DNA of 64,000 nucleotides from Phenylobacterium sp. (lineage in GTDB: Bacteria; Pseudomonadota; Alphaproteobacteria; Caulobacterales; Caulobacteraceae), in NCBI RefSeq assembly GCF_016124325.1, contig NZ_WGNY01000036.1, forward strand, positions 52,755 to 116,754, read 5' to 3'. The translations under genes were made by a program, and so were the position numbers. Under the pieces are notes generated by a model. It ran no database searches and was not told where the DNA came from. It saw only the letters and a program-made list of their open reading frames with translations. Positions 51,527-60,703 of the stretch are shown piece after piece; within the stretch, counting starts at the first letter, position 1; the number at the start of each line of letters is the position of its first letter.

Positions 51527-52282
51527 ATGTCGAAAGATCACGAGGCCGAACTCGAAGCGCATCAGCTCGCCCTGGTCCGCTGGCAACAGCAGGCCATGCA
51601 GGACGGCGACAAGGTGCTGATCATCTTCGAGGGGCGCGACGCCGCCGGGAAGGACAGCACGATCCGCGTGCTCACCGAGCACCTTTCCAACCGCAACACC
51701 CGGGTCGTGGCCCTCGCCAAGCCATCCGACCGCGAGCGGAGCCAGTGGTTCTTCCAGCGCTATGCCGCCCACCTGCCGGCCGCGGGCGAGACCGTCGTCT
51801 TCAACCGCTCCTGGTACAACCGCGGCGGCGTGGAGCGCGTCATGGGCTTCTCCACGCCCGAGGAGCAGGAGGTGTTCCTGCGCGACGTGCCCACCTTCGA
51901 GGCCATGCTGACCGAGAGCGGCATCAAGCTGGTGAAGCTGTGGCTGGACGTCTCCAAGGACGAGCAGGCCAAACGGCTGGAGGAACGCCGCACCGATCCG
52001 CTGAAGGCGATGAAGTCCTCGCCGCTCGACGCCGCCGCCCAGGAGAAGTGGGACGCCTATACCGCCGCGCGCGACGAGATGCTGCGCCGGACGGCCTCGC
52101 CCAACGCGCCCTGGATCTGCGTGCGCTCCGACCACAAGAAGGCCGCCAAGCTCGCGATCCTGAGCTACCTCGTCGACATCCTGGCGCCGGGCAAGATCGC
52201 CCGCGGCATCCCCGAGCCCGACCCCGACGTCCTTTTCCCCTTCGAGATCGCCTGCCTCACCGACGGGCGACTGGAGCGCTGA
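51527..52282 (+). CDS. ppk2: Polyphosphate kinase 2 family protein
   Basis: A 251-residue P-loop kinase of the PPK2 family. Walker A is GRDAAGKDS (36-44); the lid and active site include FNRSWYNRGGVERVMGF, with conserved Arg and Glu. The family transfers phosphate between polyphosphate and nucleotides; subclass (GDP/ADP-phosphorylating versus AMP-phosphorylating) cannot be fixed here. The aldo/keto reductase gene begins 17 bases later. Confidence 0.92.
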   Translation: MSKDHEAELEAHQLALVRWQQQAMQDGDKVLIIFEGRDAAGKDSTIRVLTEHLSNRNTRVVALAKPSDRERSQWFFQRYAAHLPAAGETVVFNRSWYNRGGVERVMGFSTPEEQEVFLRDVPTFEAMLTESGIKLVKLWLDVSKDEQAKRLEERRTDPLKAMKSSPLDAAAQEKWDAYTAARDEMLRRTASPNAPWICVRSDHKKAAKLAILSYLVDILAPGKIARGIPEPDPDVLFPFEIACLTDGRLER

Positions 52283-52299
52283 ATCAAAGGAACCCCGCC

Positions 52300-53280
52300 A
52301 TGGAACAGGTCCGCCTCGGAAACACCGGCCTCAAGGTCTCCCGCCTGTGCCTGGGCTGCATGACCTACGGCTCGCCCGACTGGCGGCCCTGGGTGCTGGA
52401 CATGGAGGCCTCCAAGCCCTTCTTCCAGACCGCCATCGAGAAGGGGATCACCTTCTTCGACACCGCCAACATCTATTCCATCGGCGAGAGCGAGGTGGTG
52501 ACGGGCTGGTGGCTGCGCGAGTTCGCCAAGCGCGAGGAGATCGTGGTGGCCACCAAGGTCAACGGGCCGATGGGCTCGGGGGCCAATGAGAAGGGCCTGA
52601 GCCGCAAGTCGATCATGGCCCAGATCGACGCCAGCCTGACCCGGCTGGGGATGGACTACGTCGACCTCTACCAGATCCACCGCTTCGACTACGAGACGCC
52701 GATCGAGGAGACGCTGGAGGCGCTCCACGACGTGGTCCGCGCCGGCAAGGCCCGCTACATCGGCGCCTCCTCGATGTTCGCCTGGCAGTTCTCCAAGATG
52801 CTGGCGGTCAGCGCCGCCAACGGCTGGACCCGCTTCGTCTCGATGCAGCCGCAGTACAACCTCGTCTACCGCGAGGAGGAGCGCGAGATGCTGCCCCTCT
52901 GCCGGAACGAAGGCGTCGGCGTGATCCCCTGGTCGCCGCTGGCCCGCGGCTTCCTGGCCGGCGGCCGGGGCGCGCCCAAGGAAGGCAACACCGAGCGCGC
53001 GCGCACCGACGAGTTCAGCCCGCGGCTCTACTACCGCGACTCCGACTTCAAGGTGGTGGACGCCGTGACCGAGGTCGCCCGGGCGCGGGGGCTCTCCAAC
53101 ATGCAGGTGGCCCTGGCCTGGGTGCTGAAGAACCCCACCGTCACCGCGCCGATCATCGGCGCCTCCAAGCTGGGGCACCTGGAGGAGGCGGTCTCGGCCC
53201 TCGACGTCAAGCTGAGCGACGACGAGATCAAGACCCTGGAGGCTCCCTACCAGGCCAAGCCGGTGCTCGATCACCTCTGA
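52300..53280 (+). CDS. Aldo/keto reductase
   Basis: A 326-residue NADPH-dependent reductase with the catalytic tetrad Asp54, Tyr59, Lys86 and His127 (FFDTANIYS, VATKVNG, YQIHRFD). IPWSPLARGFLAGG and PIIGASKLGHLEEAV are the cofactor-binding segments of the YajO/Tas-like group. The substrate is unknown. AAAGGA lies about 8 bases before the ATG, and the gene follows ppk2 closely on the same strand. A small CTCGCC-tctag-GGCGAG hairpin lies after the stop. Confidence 0.93.
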   Translation: MEQVRLGNTGLKVSRLCLGCMTYGSPDWRPWVLDMEASKPFFQTAIEKGITFFDTANIYSIGESEVVTGWWLREFAKREEIVVATKVNGPMGSGANEKGLSRKSIMAQIDASLTRLGMDYVDLYQIHRFDYETPIEETLEALHDVVRAGKARYIGASSMFAWQFSKMLAVSAANGWTRFVSMQPQYNLVYREEEREMLPLCRNEGVGVIPWSPLARGFLAGGRGAPKEGNTERARTDEFSPRLYYRDSDFKVVDAVTEVARARGLSNMQVALAWVLKNPTVTAPIIGASKLGHLEEAVSALDVKLSDDEIKTLEAPYQAKPVLDHL

Positions 53281-53371
53281 CCGCGATGCGCTCGCCTCTA
53301 GGGCGAGTGGGCGAAATTGTCGCGTATAATCTGCAAATGTTCCGGGTGACGCCGAGAGGCGCGAGCCGCCG

Positions 53372-53410
53372 TTAACCATTCGCTAAGGAAAGATTGTTCT
53401 TTCTTTGTTC
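53372..53410 (+). promoter_or_regulatory. Predicted SOS (LexA) box and nearby CtrA-like motif before alkX-type gene
   Basis: GTTCTTTCTTTGTTC at 53396-53410 is an exact GTTC-N7-GTTC, the direct-repeat LexA site of alphaproteobacteria. It overlaps a possible promoter: TTGTTC (53394-53399), 17 bases, TAGCCT (53417-53422). TTAACCAT at 53372-53379 matches the short CtrA motif of Caulobacter. The ATG is at 53449. Confidence 0.7.
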
Positions 53411-53448
53411 GGTCGGTAGCCTTCCGGGACTCGCGCCACAGGATTCGG

Positions 53449-54645
53449 ATGAAGGACACGCTGACCGCCGGCGAGGCTCGCCGCATCGCGCTCGCGGCCC
53501 AGGGCTTCGGCGCCGCCCGCGACGGCGAGATCGGTCGCCGCCAGCTCACCCGCCTCGTCGAGCGCCTGGGCGTCGTCCAGATCGACTCGGTCAACGTCGT
53601 CTCGCGCACCCACTACCTGCCGGCCTTCTCGCGGCTGGGCGCCTATCCGCGCGAACTGCTGGAGGAGATCGCCTGGGCGAAGAAGCGGCCGCTCTTCGAA
53701 TACTGGGCGCACGAGGCCTCGCTGCTGCCGCTGAGCAGCCAGCCGCTGTTCCGCTGGCGGATGGAGGACGCGCACGACGGCGTCGGCGTCTGGAAGGGCG
53801 TCGCCAGGTTCCTGCGTGAGCGGCGCGACTTCGTCGACCGGGTGCTGGCCGAGATCCGCGACCGGGGCCCGCTGGCCGCCAGCGAGCTCGACATGGGCCA
53901 CAAGGGCGAAGGCGGCTGGTGGGGCTGGAGCGAGGCCAAGCGGGCCGTCGAATGCCTGTTCTGGACCGGCGAGCTCACCACCGCCACCCGGCGCGGCACG
54001 TTCGAGCGGGTCTACGGCCTGCCGGAGAAGGTGCTGCCGCGCGCGGTGCTGAATGCGCCGACCCCCGACCGCGCGGAGGCCCACCGCCAGCTTTACCGCA
54101 TGGCCGCGCGGTCCATGGGCGTCGCCACCGCCAAGGACCTGCGCGACTATTTCCGCATGCCGGTCGAGGGCGCGAAGGACCGCCTGGCCGAGCTGGTCGA
54201 AGCGGGCGACCTCCTACCCGTGAGCGTGAAGGGCTGGCGCGAGCCGGCCTATCTCGATCCCGCCGCGCGCCGGCCGCGCCGCATCCACGCCGAGGCCCTG
54301 CTCTCGCCCTTCGACAACCTGATCTGGTTCCGCGAGCGCACCGAGCGGATGTTCGGCGTGCGCTACCGCATCGAGATCTACGTTCCGGCCGAGAAGCGCC
54401 AGCACGGCTACTACGTCCTGCCGTTCCTGGAGGGCGACGCCCTCACCGCCCGCGTCGACCTCAAGGCCGACCGCAAGGCCGGCGTGCTGGTCGTCCAGGC
54501 CAGCCACGCCGAACCCTGGGCCAACGCCGAGACGCCCGCGCGCCTGGCCCACGAGCTGAAGCGGATGGCCGGGTGGCTGGGCCTGGACTCGGTGCGCGTG
54601 GAAAAGCGCGGCGATCTGTCGGCGACCTTGGCGGATGCGATCTGA
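53449..54645 (+). CDS. AlkX/YcaQ-type winged-helix DNA glycosylase (HTH_42)
   Basis: A 398-residue protein of the HTH_42 family. E. coli YcaQ (AlkX) and Streptomyces AZL, members of this family, unhook interstrand crosslinks or alkylated purines. The catalytic Q-phi-D motif is visible as Gln44-Ile-Asp46 in VVQIDSVNVVSRTHYLP, and the hallmark LLSPFDNLIWFRERTERMFG and KRQHGYYVLPFLEGD follow. The substrate is inferred from the family. It is monocistronic, preceded by a predicted LexA box, and its stop is two bases from the repeat-DUF559-repeat unit. Confidence 0.92.
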   Translation: MKDTLTAGEARRIALAAQGFGAARDGEIGRRQLTRLVERLGVVQIDSVNVVSRTHYLPAFSRLGAYPRELLEEIAWAKKRPLFEYWAHEASLLPLSSQPLFRWRMEDAHDGVGVWKGVARFLRERRDFVDRVLAEIRDRGPLAASELDMGHKGEGGWWGWSEAKRAVECLFWTGELTTATRRGTFERVYGLPEKVLPRAVLNAPTPDRAEAHRQLYRMAARSMGVATAKDLRDYFRMPVEGAKDRLAELVEAGDLLPVSVKGWREPAYLDPAARRPRRIHAEALLSPFDNLIWFRERTERMFGVRYRIEIYVPAEKRQHGYYVLPFLEGDALTARVDLKADRKAGVLVVQASHAEPWANAETPARLAHELKRMAGWLGLDSVRVEKRGDLSATLADAI

Positions 54646-54648
54646 AAC

Positions 54649-54771
54649 GCCCCCTCCGTCGGCTTCGCCGCCACCTCCCCCGCTTCGCAGGGGAGGAGCA
54701 GATCACCTCTCGCTCCTCCCCCGCATCGCGGGGGAGGTGGATCGCGGCGCAAGCCGCGAGACGGAGGGGGC
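54649..54771. repeat. Repeat element left of DUF559 gene (copy 1)
   Basis: A 123-base element with perfect 12-base terminal inverted repeats GCCCCCTCCGTC and GACGGAGGGGGC and internal hairpins (CTCCCC/GGGGAG type, and CGCGGC/GCCGCG). Bases 54674-54771 are identical, over 98 bases, to 55157-55254. It begins three bases after the glycosylase stop and ends 7 bases before the DUF559 start. Confidence 0.92.
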
Positions 54772-54778
54772 GTGAAGC

Positions 54779-55126
54779 ATGAGAGCGCCTGGATCCACGC
54801 ACCGGCGCGCCCGCGCGCTCCGCCAAGACCTTAGCCTGCCTGAGAAGCTGCTCTGGGTTCGCCTCCGCCGTCGGGAGGCTGGCATTCCGACCTTCCGCCG
54901 CCAACATCCGATCGGCCCCTACGTCCTCGACTTCTTCTGTGCGACGGCTCGCCTCTGTGTCGAAGTCGACGGCCTTGCCCACATGACCGCCGATCGGCCG
55001 GAACGAGACGGGCGACGAGACGCCTGGTTGGAAAGCCGAGGTGTTCGCGTGGTTCGTATTGCGGCGGTCGACGTGTTGAAGGATCCGGATGCGGTCGCCG
55101 ACTGGCTCCGGCGCGGCGCGGCGTAG
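54779..55126 (+). CDS. DUF559 (Vsr/restriction-endonuclease-like) protein
   Basis: A 115-residue DUF559 protein. Family landmarks are LSLPEKLLWVRLRR, FRRQHPIGPYVLDFFC and VEVDGLAH; Asp51, Glu62, Asp64 and His68 are plausible metal-site residues of the PD-(D/E)xK/Vsr-like fold. Nuclease activity is predicted for the family rather than proven here. Its ATG is 7 bases after one copy of a 123-base repeat, and its stop is one base before the second copy, so gene plus repeats look like a single cassette between two unrelated chromosomal genes. Confidence 0.9.
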   Translation: MRAPGSTHRRARALRQDLSLPEKLLWVRLRRREAGIPTFRRQHPIGPYVLDFFCATARLCVEVDGLAHMTADRPERDGRRDAWLESRGVRVVRIAAVDVLKDPDAVADWLRRGAA

Positions 55127-55127
55127 C

Positions 55128-55254
55128 GCCCCCTCCACCACGCTGCGCGCGGTCCCCCTCCCCCGCTTCGCAGGGGAGGAGCAGATCACCTCTCGCTCCT
55201 CCCCCGCATCGCGGGGGAGGTGGATCGCGGCGCAAGCCGCGAGACGGAGGGGGC
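55128..55254. repeat. Repeat element right of DUF559 gene (copy 2)
   Basis: Same orientation as copy 1; 98 identical bases (55157-55254), while the left terminus differs (GCCCCCTCCACC with a few added bases). It ends two bases before the stop codon of the convergent ABC transporter gene. Confidence 0.92.
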
Positions 55255-55256
55255 TT

Positions 55257-57044
<1,788 letters not shown>

Positions 57045-57063
57045 GACACGTCTCGAAATCGGG

Positions 57064-57109
57064 GCGCCGCGCCGGGGCTCCTGACGAGGAGCGCGCGCCG
57101 GCGCGGCGC
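57064..57109 (-). promoter_or_regulatory. Stable hairpin just upstream of ABC exporter start
   Basis: Arms GCGCCGCGCCGG (57064-57075) and CCGGCGCGGCGC (57098-57109) plus an inner GCTCCT-gacg-AGGAGC stem. It ends 19 bases from the ABC start codon, between the leader ORF and the exporter. No U-run follows, so translational rather than intrinsic-termination control is more likely, if any. Confidence 0.55.
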
Positions 57110-57225
57110 GGAACGGATGGAATTGGGGTGGCGGGTCGGAGCTTTTGGGGGCTCGGAGGGCCGCGGGCGCGCGGGATCGCTTCGCGGGGCGGCCCGGTCA
57201 GGCCACGCGGCGAAGCGGCTCGGAC

Positions 57226-57285
57226 TTAACGGAGCGGCGGCGGTCCGAGGCGCGCGCGGAGTTTCGGCGAGACAAACAATGCCAT
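57226..57285 (-). CDS. Candidate 19-residue leader peptide of ABC exporter
   Basis: The ORF reads MALFVSPKLRARLGPPPLR. AGGAGG lies six bases before its ATG, far better than the site of the exporter itself. It contains Arg-rich and Pro-Pro-Pro segments, features that slow ribosomes. The stop is about 180 bases upstream of the ABC start, and the strong hairpin at 57064-57109 lies between them. A promoter can be proposed at 57320-57348. Expression is inferred. Confidence 0.5.
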   Translation of the reverse strand: MALFVSPKLRARLGPPPLR

Positions 57286-57319
57286 GCTGTACCTCCTGCT
57301 CGAGCCTCGAAGGAGGCGG

Positions 57320-57348
57320 AAGCTAGGCGGCGTCGCCGTGGCGGTCAA
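57320..57348 (-). promoter_or_regulatory. Candidate promoter for leader peptide / ABC exporter
   Basis: On the minus strand TTGACC (57348-57343), 17 bases, TAGCTT (57325-57320). The -35 is near consensus; the -10 is weak. A transcript would start about 20 bases before the leader ribosome binding site. Confidence 0.5.
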
Positions 57349-57425
57349 GGAACGTGATTCGCGTTTTCCGCCGTTTGCCGGGAAGGTGGCGCGCAGGACA
57401 CAGCCCCGCCTCGGCCCGGCGCTTT

Positions 57426-57585
57426 CCCTCCCCTTCATGGGGAGGGTGGCGCCCCCGGACCTGATCCGGGGGCGACGGGTGGGGAAGCCGCACGCCGCGC
57501 CTGTCCGGCCGCGCACAGGCGTTCCAGGACACTTCCCCACCCCGGCCGGCTGGCGCCGGCGCGCCCCTCCCCATAAAGGGGAGGG
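57426..57585. repeat. Inverted pair of 55-60-base repeats between ABC exporter and ubiA
   Basis: Unit 1 (57426-57487) starts CCCTCCCC-ttcat-GGGGAGGG and ends GGGTGGGGAAG; unit 2 (57532-57585) is the same in opposite orientation with its own hairpin CCCTCCCC-ataaa-GGGGAGGG. The middle hairpins differ (CGCCCCCGGA/TCCGGGGGCG in unit 1). The hairpin of unit 2 (57565-57585) includes the ubiA Shine-Dalgarno. Confidence 0.8.
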
Positions 57586-57587
57586 AA

Positions 57588-58592
57588 ATGAGCCCGACCG
57601 CCCCCCTTCCCGACGCCGCGCCGACCAACTGGGTCGACCGCTATGCGCCGGCCGGCCTGCGCCCGTGGCTGAAGCTGGGCCGGTTCGACCGGCCGGTGGG
57701 AATCTGGCTCCTGATGCTGCCCGGCTGGCAAGGGATCGCGCTGGCGGGCGCGATGCAGCACCACCTGCCGAACCCACTGCTGTTCTTCCTGTTCTTCCTG
57801 GGCTCGGCCCTGATGCGCACGGCCGGCTGCGCCTACAACGACATCGTCGACCGCGACATCGACGCGAAGGTGGCGCGCACAGCCGGGCGTCCGGTGGCCT
57901 CTGGCCAGATTTCCGTGAAGCAGGCCTGGGCCTTGGTGATCGGCGCCAGCCTCGTCTCGCTGCTGATCCTGCTGATGCTGCCGCCGCTCTGCTGGTTGCT
58001 GGGCGGGCTCTCGCTGGCCCTCGTGGCGGCCTACCCGTTCATGAAGCGGATCACCTGGTGGCCGCAGGCCTGGCTGGGCCTGACCTTCAACTGGGGCGCG
58101 CTGATGGGGTTCGCCGCGGCGTCGTACAACCCACTCCTGAGCGACTACTATTTTTCGATCGGCGGGCCGATCCAACGGACTTTGGATATCGGCGCAGGCA
58201 CGAACTTCGGCCAGGTTGCCCCAGCCGCCCTCCTCCTCTACGCCGCCGGCGTCGTCTGGACCCTGGGCTACGACACGATCTACGCGATCCAGGACATCGA
58301 GGACGACGCCCTCGCCGGCGTGAAGTCCTCGGCGCGCCGCCTCGGCGAGGCGGCTCCGAAGGCGGTCGCCGTCTTCTACGCGGTCGCGATCGTGCTGGCG
58401 GGCGCGGCCGGCTTCACGGCCGGGCTTGGCCTGCTGTTCTACGCAGGCCTGGCCTTCTACGCCGCCCAGCTCGGCGCGCAGGCGCTACGCGTGCGCACGG
58501 GCGACGGCCCCCGCGCGCTCGCGATCTTCCAGTCCAACACCTGGGCCGGCCTGATCCTCGCCGTGGCGATCGCGGCCGGCGCCTCGATCTAG
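57588..58592 (+). CDS. ubiA: 4-hydroxybenzoate polyprenyltransferase
   Basis: A 334-residue, roughly nine-helix enzyme of ubiquinone synthesis that attaches the polyprenyl tail to 4-hydroxybenzoate. Both acidic motifs are present: NDIVDRDID (Asn84-Asp92) and YAIQDIEDD further on. The ATG at 57588 has GGGGAGG three to five bases upstream, but that site is entirely inside a repeat hairpin. The 3' end overlaps a small minus-strand ORF by four bases. Ubiquinone feeds the respiratory functions seen elsewhere in the window. Confidence 0.95.
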   Translation: MSPTAPLPDAAPTNWVDRYAPAGLRPWLKLGRFDRPVGIWLLMLPGWQGIALAGAMQHHLPNPLLFFLFFLGSALMRTAGCAYNDIVDRDIDAKVARTAGRPVASGQISVKQAWALVIGASLVSLLILLMLPPLCWLLGGLSLALVAAYPFMKRITWWPQAWLGLTFNWGALMGFAAASYNPLLSDYYFSIGGPIQRTLDIGAGTNFGQVAPAALLLYAAGVVWTLGYDTIYAIQDIEDDALAGVKSSARRLGEAAPKAVAVFYAVAIVLAGAAGFTAGLGLLFYAGLAFYAAQLGAQALRVRTGDGPRALAIFQSNTWAGLILAVAIAAGASI

Positions 58593-58717
58593 ACCGGCAG
58601 GGTCGGTCGCTTGGCCGGCTCGGCCTGCACGGCCCAGCGGGGCAGGGCCATCTTGCGTCGCCGGGGCCGAAGGCCGGCGAACAGGGTTCCCACAACGCGG
58701 CGGACAACTGAAATCAT
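58589..58717 (-). CDS. Candidate 42-residue Arg-rich protein
   Basis: A short ORF, MISVVRRVVGTLFAGLRPRR followed by a basic and Pro-rich C-terminal half ending RPTLPV. GGGAGA lies five bases before the ATG, and a possible promoter (TTGTCG, 17 bases, TACGGT) lies further upstream on the minus strand. The stop overlaps the ubiA stop by four bases. The N-terminal third is amphipathic. I do not recognise a family; the evidence is the ribosome binding site and the tidy fit to the gap. Confidence 0.45.
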   Translation of the reverse strand: MISVVRRVVGTLFAGLRPRRRKMALPRWAVQAEPAKRPTLPV

Positions 58718-58849
58718 CGGAGTCTCCCAACACCGACTCCAGCCTCGCGCGCGCAGCCGTCCGCTTCGTGACCAAGCTCAACCGTAGGGGCTTGTTTTCG
58801 CGGCGACAAATCCGCGCATCTCCACCTGGGCGCGAATTTTCGACCCGCC

Positions 58850-58878
58850 TTGACCCATCTTCTTGTACGTCATACAAA
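58850..58878 (+). promoter_or_regulatory. Promoter with overlapping TetR-type operator; probable leaderless start
   Basis: TTGACC (58850-58855), 17 bases, TACAAA (58873-58878). The palindrome TTGTA-cgtca-TACAA (58863-58877) covers the spacer and -10. The expected transcription start, 7 bases after the -10, is base 58885, the GTG start of the tetR-type gene. Autorepression by the encoded regulator is the likely logic. Confidence 0.65.
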
Positions 58879-58884
58879 CAAGTC

Positions 58885-59535
58885 GTGGCGAAGACACAGT
58901 CCCTTGCCGAAGTGCGCCCGTTGCGCGAGCCGGCCCGGCGCGAGCCCGGCAAGCGGATGCGCTCGCGGCTGCTCGACGCCGCCGTCGAGCTGTTCAAGGC
59001 CAAGGGCGCCTCGGGGGTCTCGGTGGCCGAGATCGCCGCCGCCGCCGGGGCCTATCCCAGCCAGGTCACCTACTATTTCCGCACCAAGGAGGCGCTCTTC
59101 GTCGAGGCCGCCTGCCGCGAGATCCTCTACGTCGCCCGCCAGGCCGAGACGGCCGCGGCCGGCGCCCCCACCGGATCGGCCTACAATCGCCGCCTCGTCG
59201 AGACGGTGATCGGCGCCCCGGGCCTAGCCCTGTTCGTCGAGGCCCTGTCGCTCACCCGCCGCCGCCAGGACCTCGCGCCCCTGGTCGAGCGCACCTTCGA
59301 ACGCCTCCACGCCGAGGGCGATCGCGCCTACGCCGAGACGCGCCGCAAGCGCGGCTGGTCCGAGACCGAAAGCGCCGCCACCGCCGCCCGCCGGTTCTGG
59401 ACGCTGGCCCTGGGCGTCGCCCTGCGCGAGGGCGCGACAGAGGCCGCCATGTCCGAAGCGGTCGAAGAGATGATGGCCCTGCTGCGCCCCGAGATGGTGG
59501 AGCTCGGCCCGGAAACGAAAACAGGAAACGCCTGA
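58885..59535 (+). CDS. TetR-family regulator adjacent to fatty acid desaturase
   Basis: A 216-residue TetR protein. The N-terminal HTH runs from RSRLLDAAVELFKAKGASGV to the recognition helix YPSQVTYYFRTKEALF; the C-terminal ligand domain is helical. A GTG at 58885 is chosen because it coincides with the transcription start expected from the promoter; there is no Shine-Dalgarno, so a leaderless message is likely. An ATG at 58957 would cut into the domain. It overlaps the desaturase gene by one base, resembling DesT-desaturase pairs that sense acyl-CoA unsaturation. The ligand is inferred. Confidence 0.88.
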   Translation: MAKTQSLAEVRPLREPARREPGKRMRSRLLDAAVELFKAKGASGVSVAEIAAAAGAYPSQVTYYFRTKEALFVEAACREILYVARQAETAAAGAPTGSAYNRRLVETVIGAPGLALFVEALSLTRRRQDLAPLVERTFERLHAEGDRAYAETRRKRGWSETESAATAARRFWTLALGVALREGATEAAMSEAVEEMMALLRPEMVELGPETKTGNA

Positions 59536-60524
59536 TGGCCGCCGCCGCCCGTGTCGCCCCCAAGGATTTCTTCAGCCCCGAGGAATGGGCGCCGCTCGCG
59601 CGGAAGTCCGCCTGGAAGGGCTATGCGCTGGTGGCCCACGCCTGGCTGGTGATCTTCGCCGCCGGCGCCATGGCCCTGGCCTGGCCCATCACCATCCCGC
59701 TGGCGGTGATGATCATCGGCGCGCGCCAACTGGGCCTCGCCATCCTGATGCACGACGCCGCCCACGGCGCCCTGCACCCCAATCTCAAGGTCAACGACTT
59801 CCTGGGCGAACGCCTGACCCCCGGCGGGCTGGTGCAGTACCGCAACTATCACCTGGGCCACCACAAATACGCCCAGCAGGCCGAGGATCCCGACCTGGGC
59901 CTCTCGGCCCCCTTCCCGATCACGCGGGTGTCGCTGCGTCGCAAGATCGTCCGCGACCTCACCGGCCAGACCCACTTCAAGCAGCGCTGGGCGCCGCTCT
60001 TCCGCAAGATCCGCGAGCGCAAGCCGGGCGAGAGCGCGCTGAAGATCGTCGGCGACTTCATCGTCAAGCGGCCGCGCTTCTTCCTCGGCGCGGCGGTGAC
60101 CATCGCCGTCACGGCCCCCTTCGGCTACTGGTGGGCGTGGTTCGTGCTGTGGTGGCTGCCGCAGGCCACCTGGTATCCGATGATCACCCGCCTGCGGAAC
60201 ATCGCCGAGCACGCCTGCGTGGCCAAGGACGAGCCCGATCCCCTGCGCCACGCGCGGACCACCCACGCCAACATCGTCGAGCGGATCTTCCTGGCGCCCT
60301 ACTGGGTCAACTACCACTGCGAGCACCACATGTTCATGCATGTGCCCTGCTACAACCTGGCCCGCACCCACCGCCTGCTGAAGGCCAAGGGCGTCACGCC
60401 CAGGATGCTGACCGCGCCCGGCTATGTGGATGTGCTGCGCATGGCCTCCAGCCGGCCCGCCCGCCAGGACACCCACGGCCCGACGCCCGAGGAGCGCGGG
60501 GTCGTCACCACCGTCATCCACTAA
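59535..60524 (+). CDS. Membrane fatty acid desaturase
   Basis: A 329-residue integral membrane di-iron desaturase. All three His boxes are present: HDAAH (73-77), HLGHH (106-110) and HCEHH (261-265). Hydrophobic stretches at about 35-72 and 178-210 place the His boxes on the cytoplasmic side. It introduces double bonds into acyl chains, or hydroxylates related lipids, using O2. Its start overlaps the TetR gene stop by one base, so both are under the same operator. Confidence 0.93.
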   Translation: MAAAARVAPKDFFSPEEWAPLARKSAWKGYALVAHAWLVIFAAGAMALAWPITIPLAVMIIGARQLGLAILMHDAAHGALHPNLKVNDFLGERLTPGGLVQYRNYHLGHHKYAQQAEDPDLGLSAPFPITRVSLRRKIVRDLTGQTHFKQRWAPLFRKIRERKPGESALKIVGDFIVKRPRFFLGAAVTIAVTAPFGYWWAWFVLWWLPQATWYPMITRLRNIAEHACVAKDEPDPLRHARTTHANIVERIFLAPYWVNYHCEHHMFMHVPCYNLARTHRLLKAKGVTPRMLTAPGYVDVLRMASSRPARQDTHGPTPEERGVVTTVIH

Positions 60525-60557
60525 GGGCGATCAGGCCGCCTCGCCCACCCGATCGCC

Positions 60558-60687
60558 GTCATCCTGGGCCTTGTGCCCAGGATCCCTCCATCGGCCGCGC
60601 CCGGCCGGCGGCAAGGATCCGGAACCTCGCAGTCGCAGCGTCGCGAAAGCCGAACCAGGGATCCCAGGCACAAGGCCCGGGATGACG
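60558..60687. repeat. Interspersed inverted repeat after desaturase
   Basis: Left arm from GTCATCCTGGGCCTTGTG to GGATCCCT (60558-60587) and right arm from AGGGATCCC to GGGATGAC (60657-60687). Each arm also folds on itself (CCTGGGC/GCCCAGG type). It lies between convergent genes and may also act as a terminator. Confidence 0.8.
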
Positions 60688-60703
60688 CGTTCAGGGTTCG
60701 GCT

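Noticed and set aside
50743..52299. Long upstream extension of the aldo/keto reductase frame
   Set aside because: It crosses rsmE and ppk2 in other frames. The family start at 52300 has a ribosome binding site.
54674..55254. The two 98-base repeats as the start of a CRISPR array
   Set aside because: There are only two copies, separated by a gene, and no spacers of regular size or cas genes.
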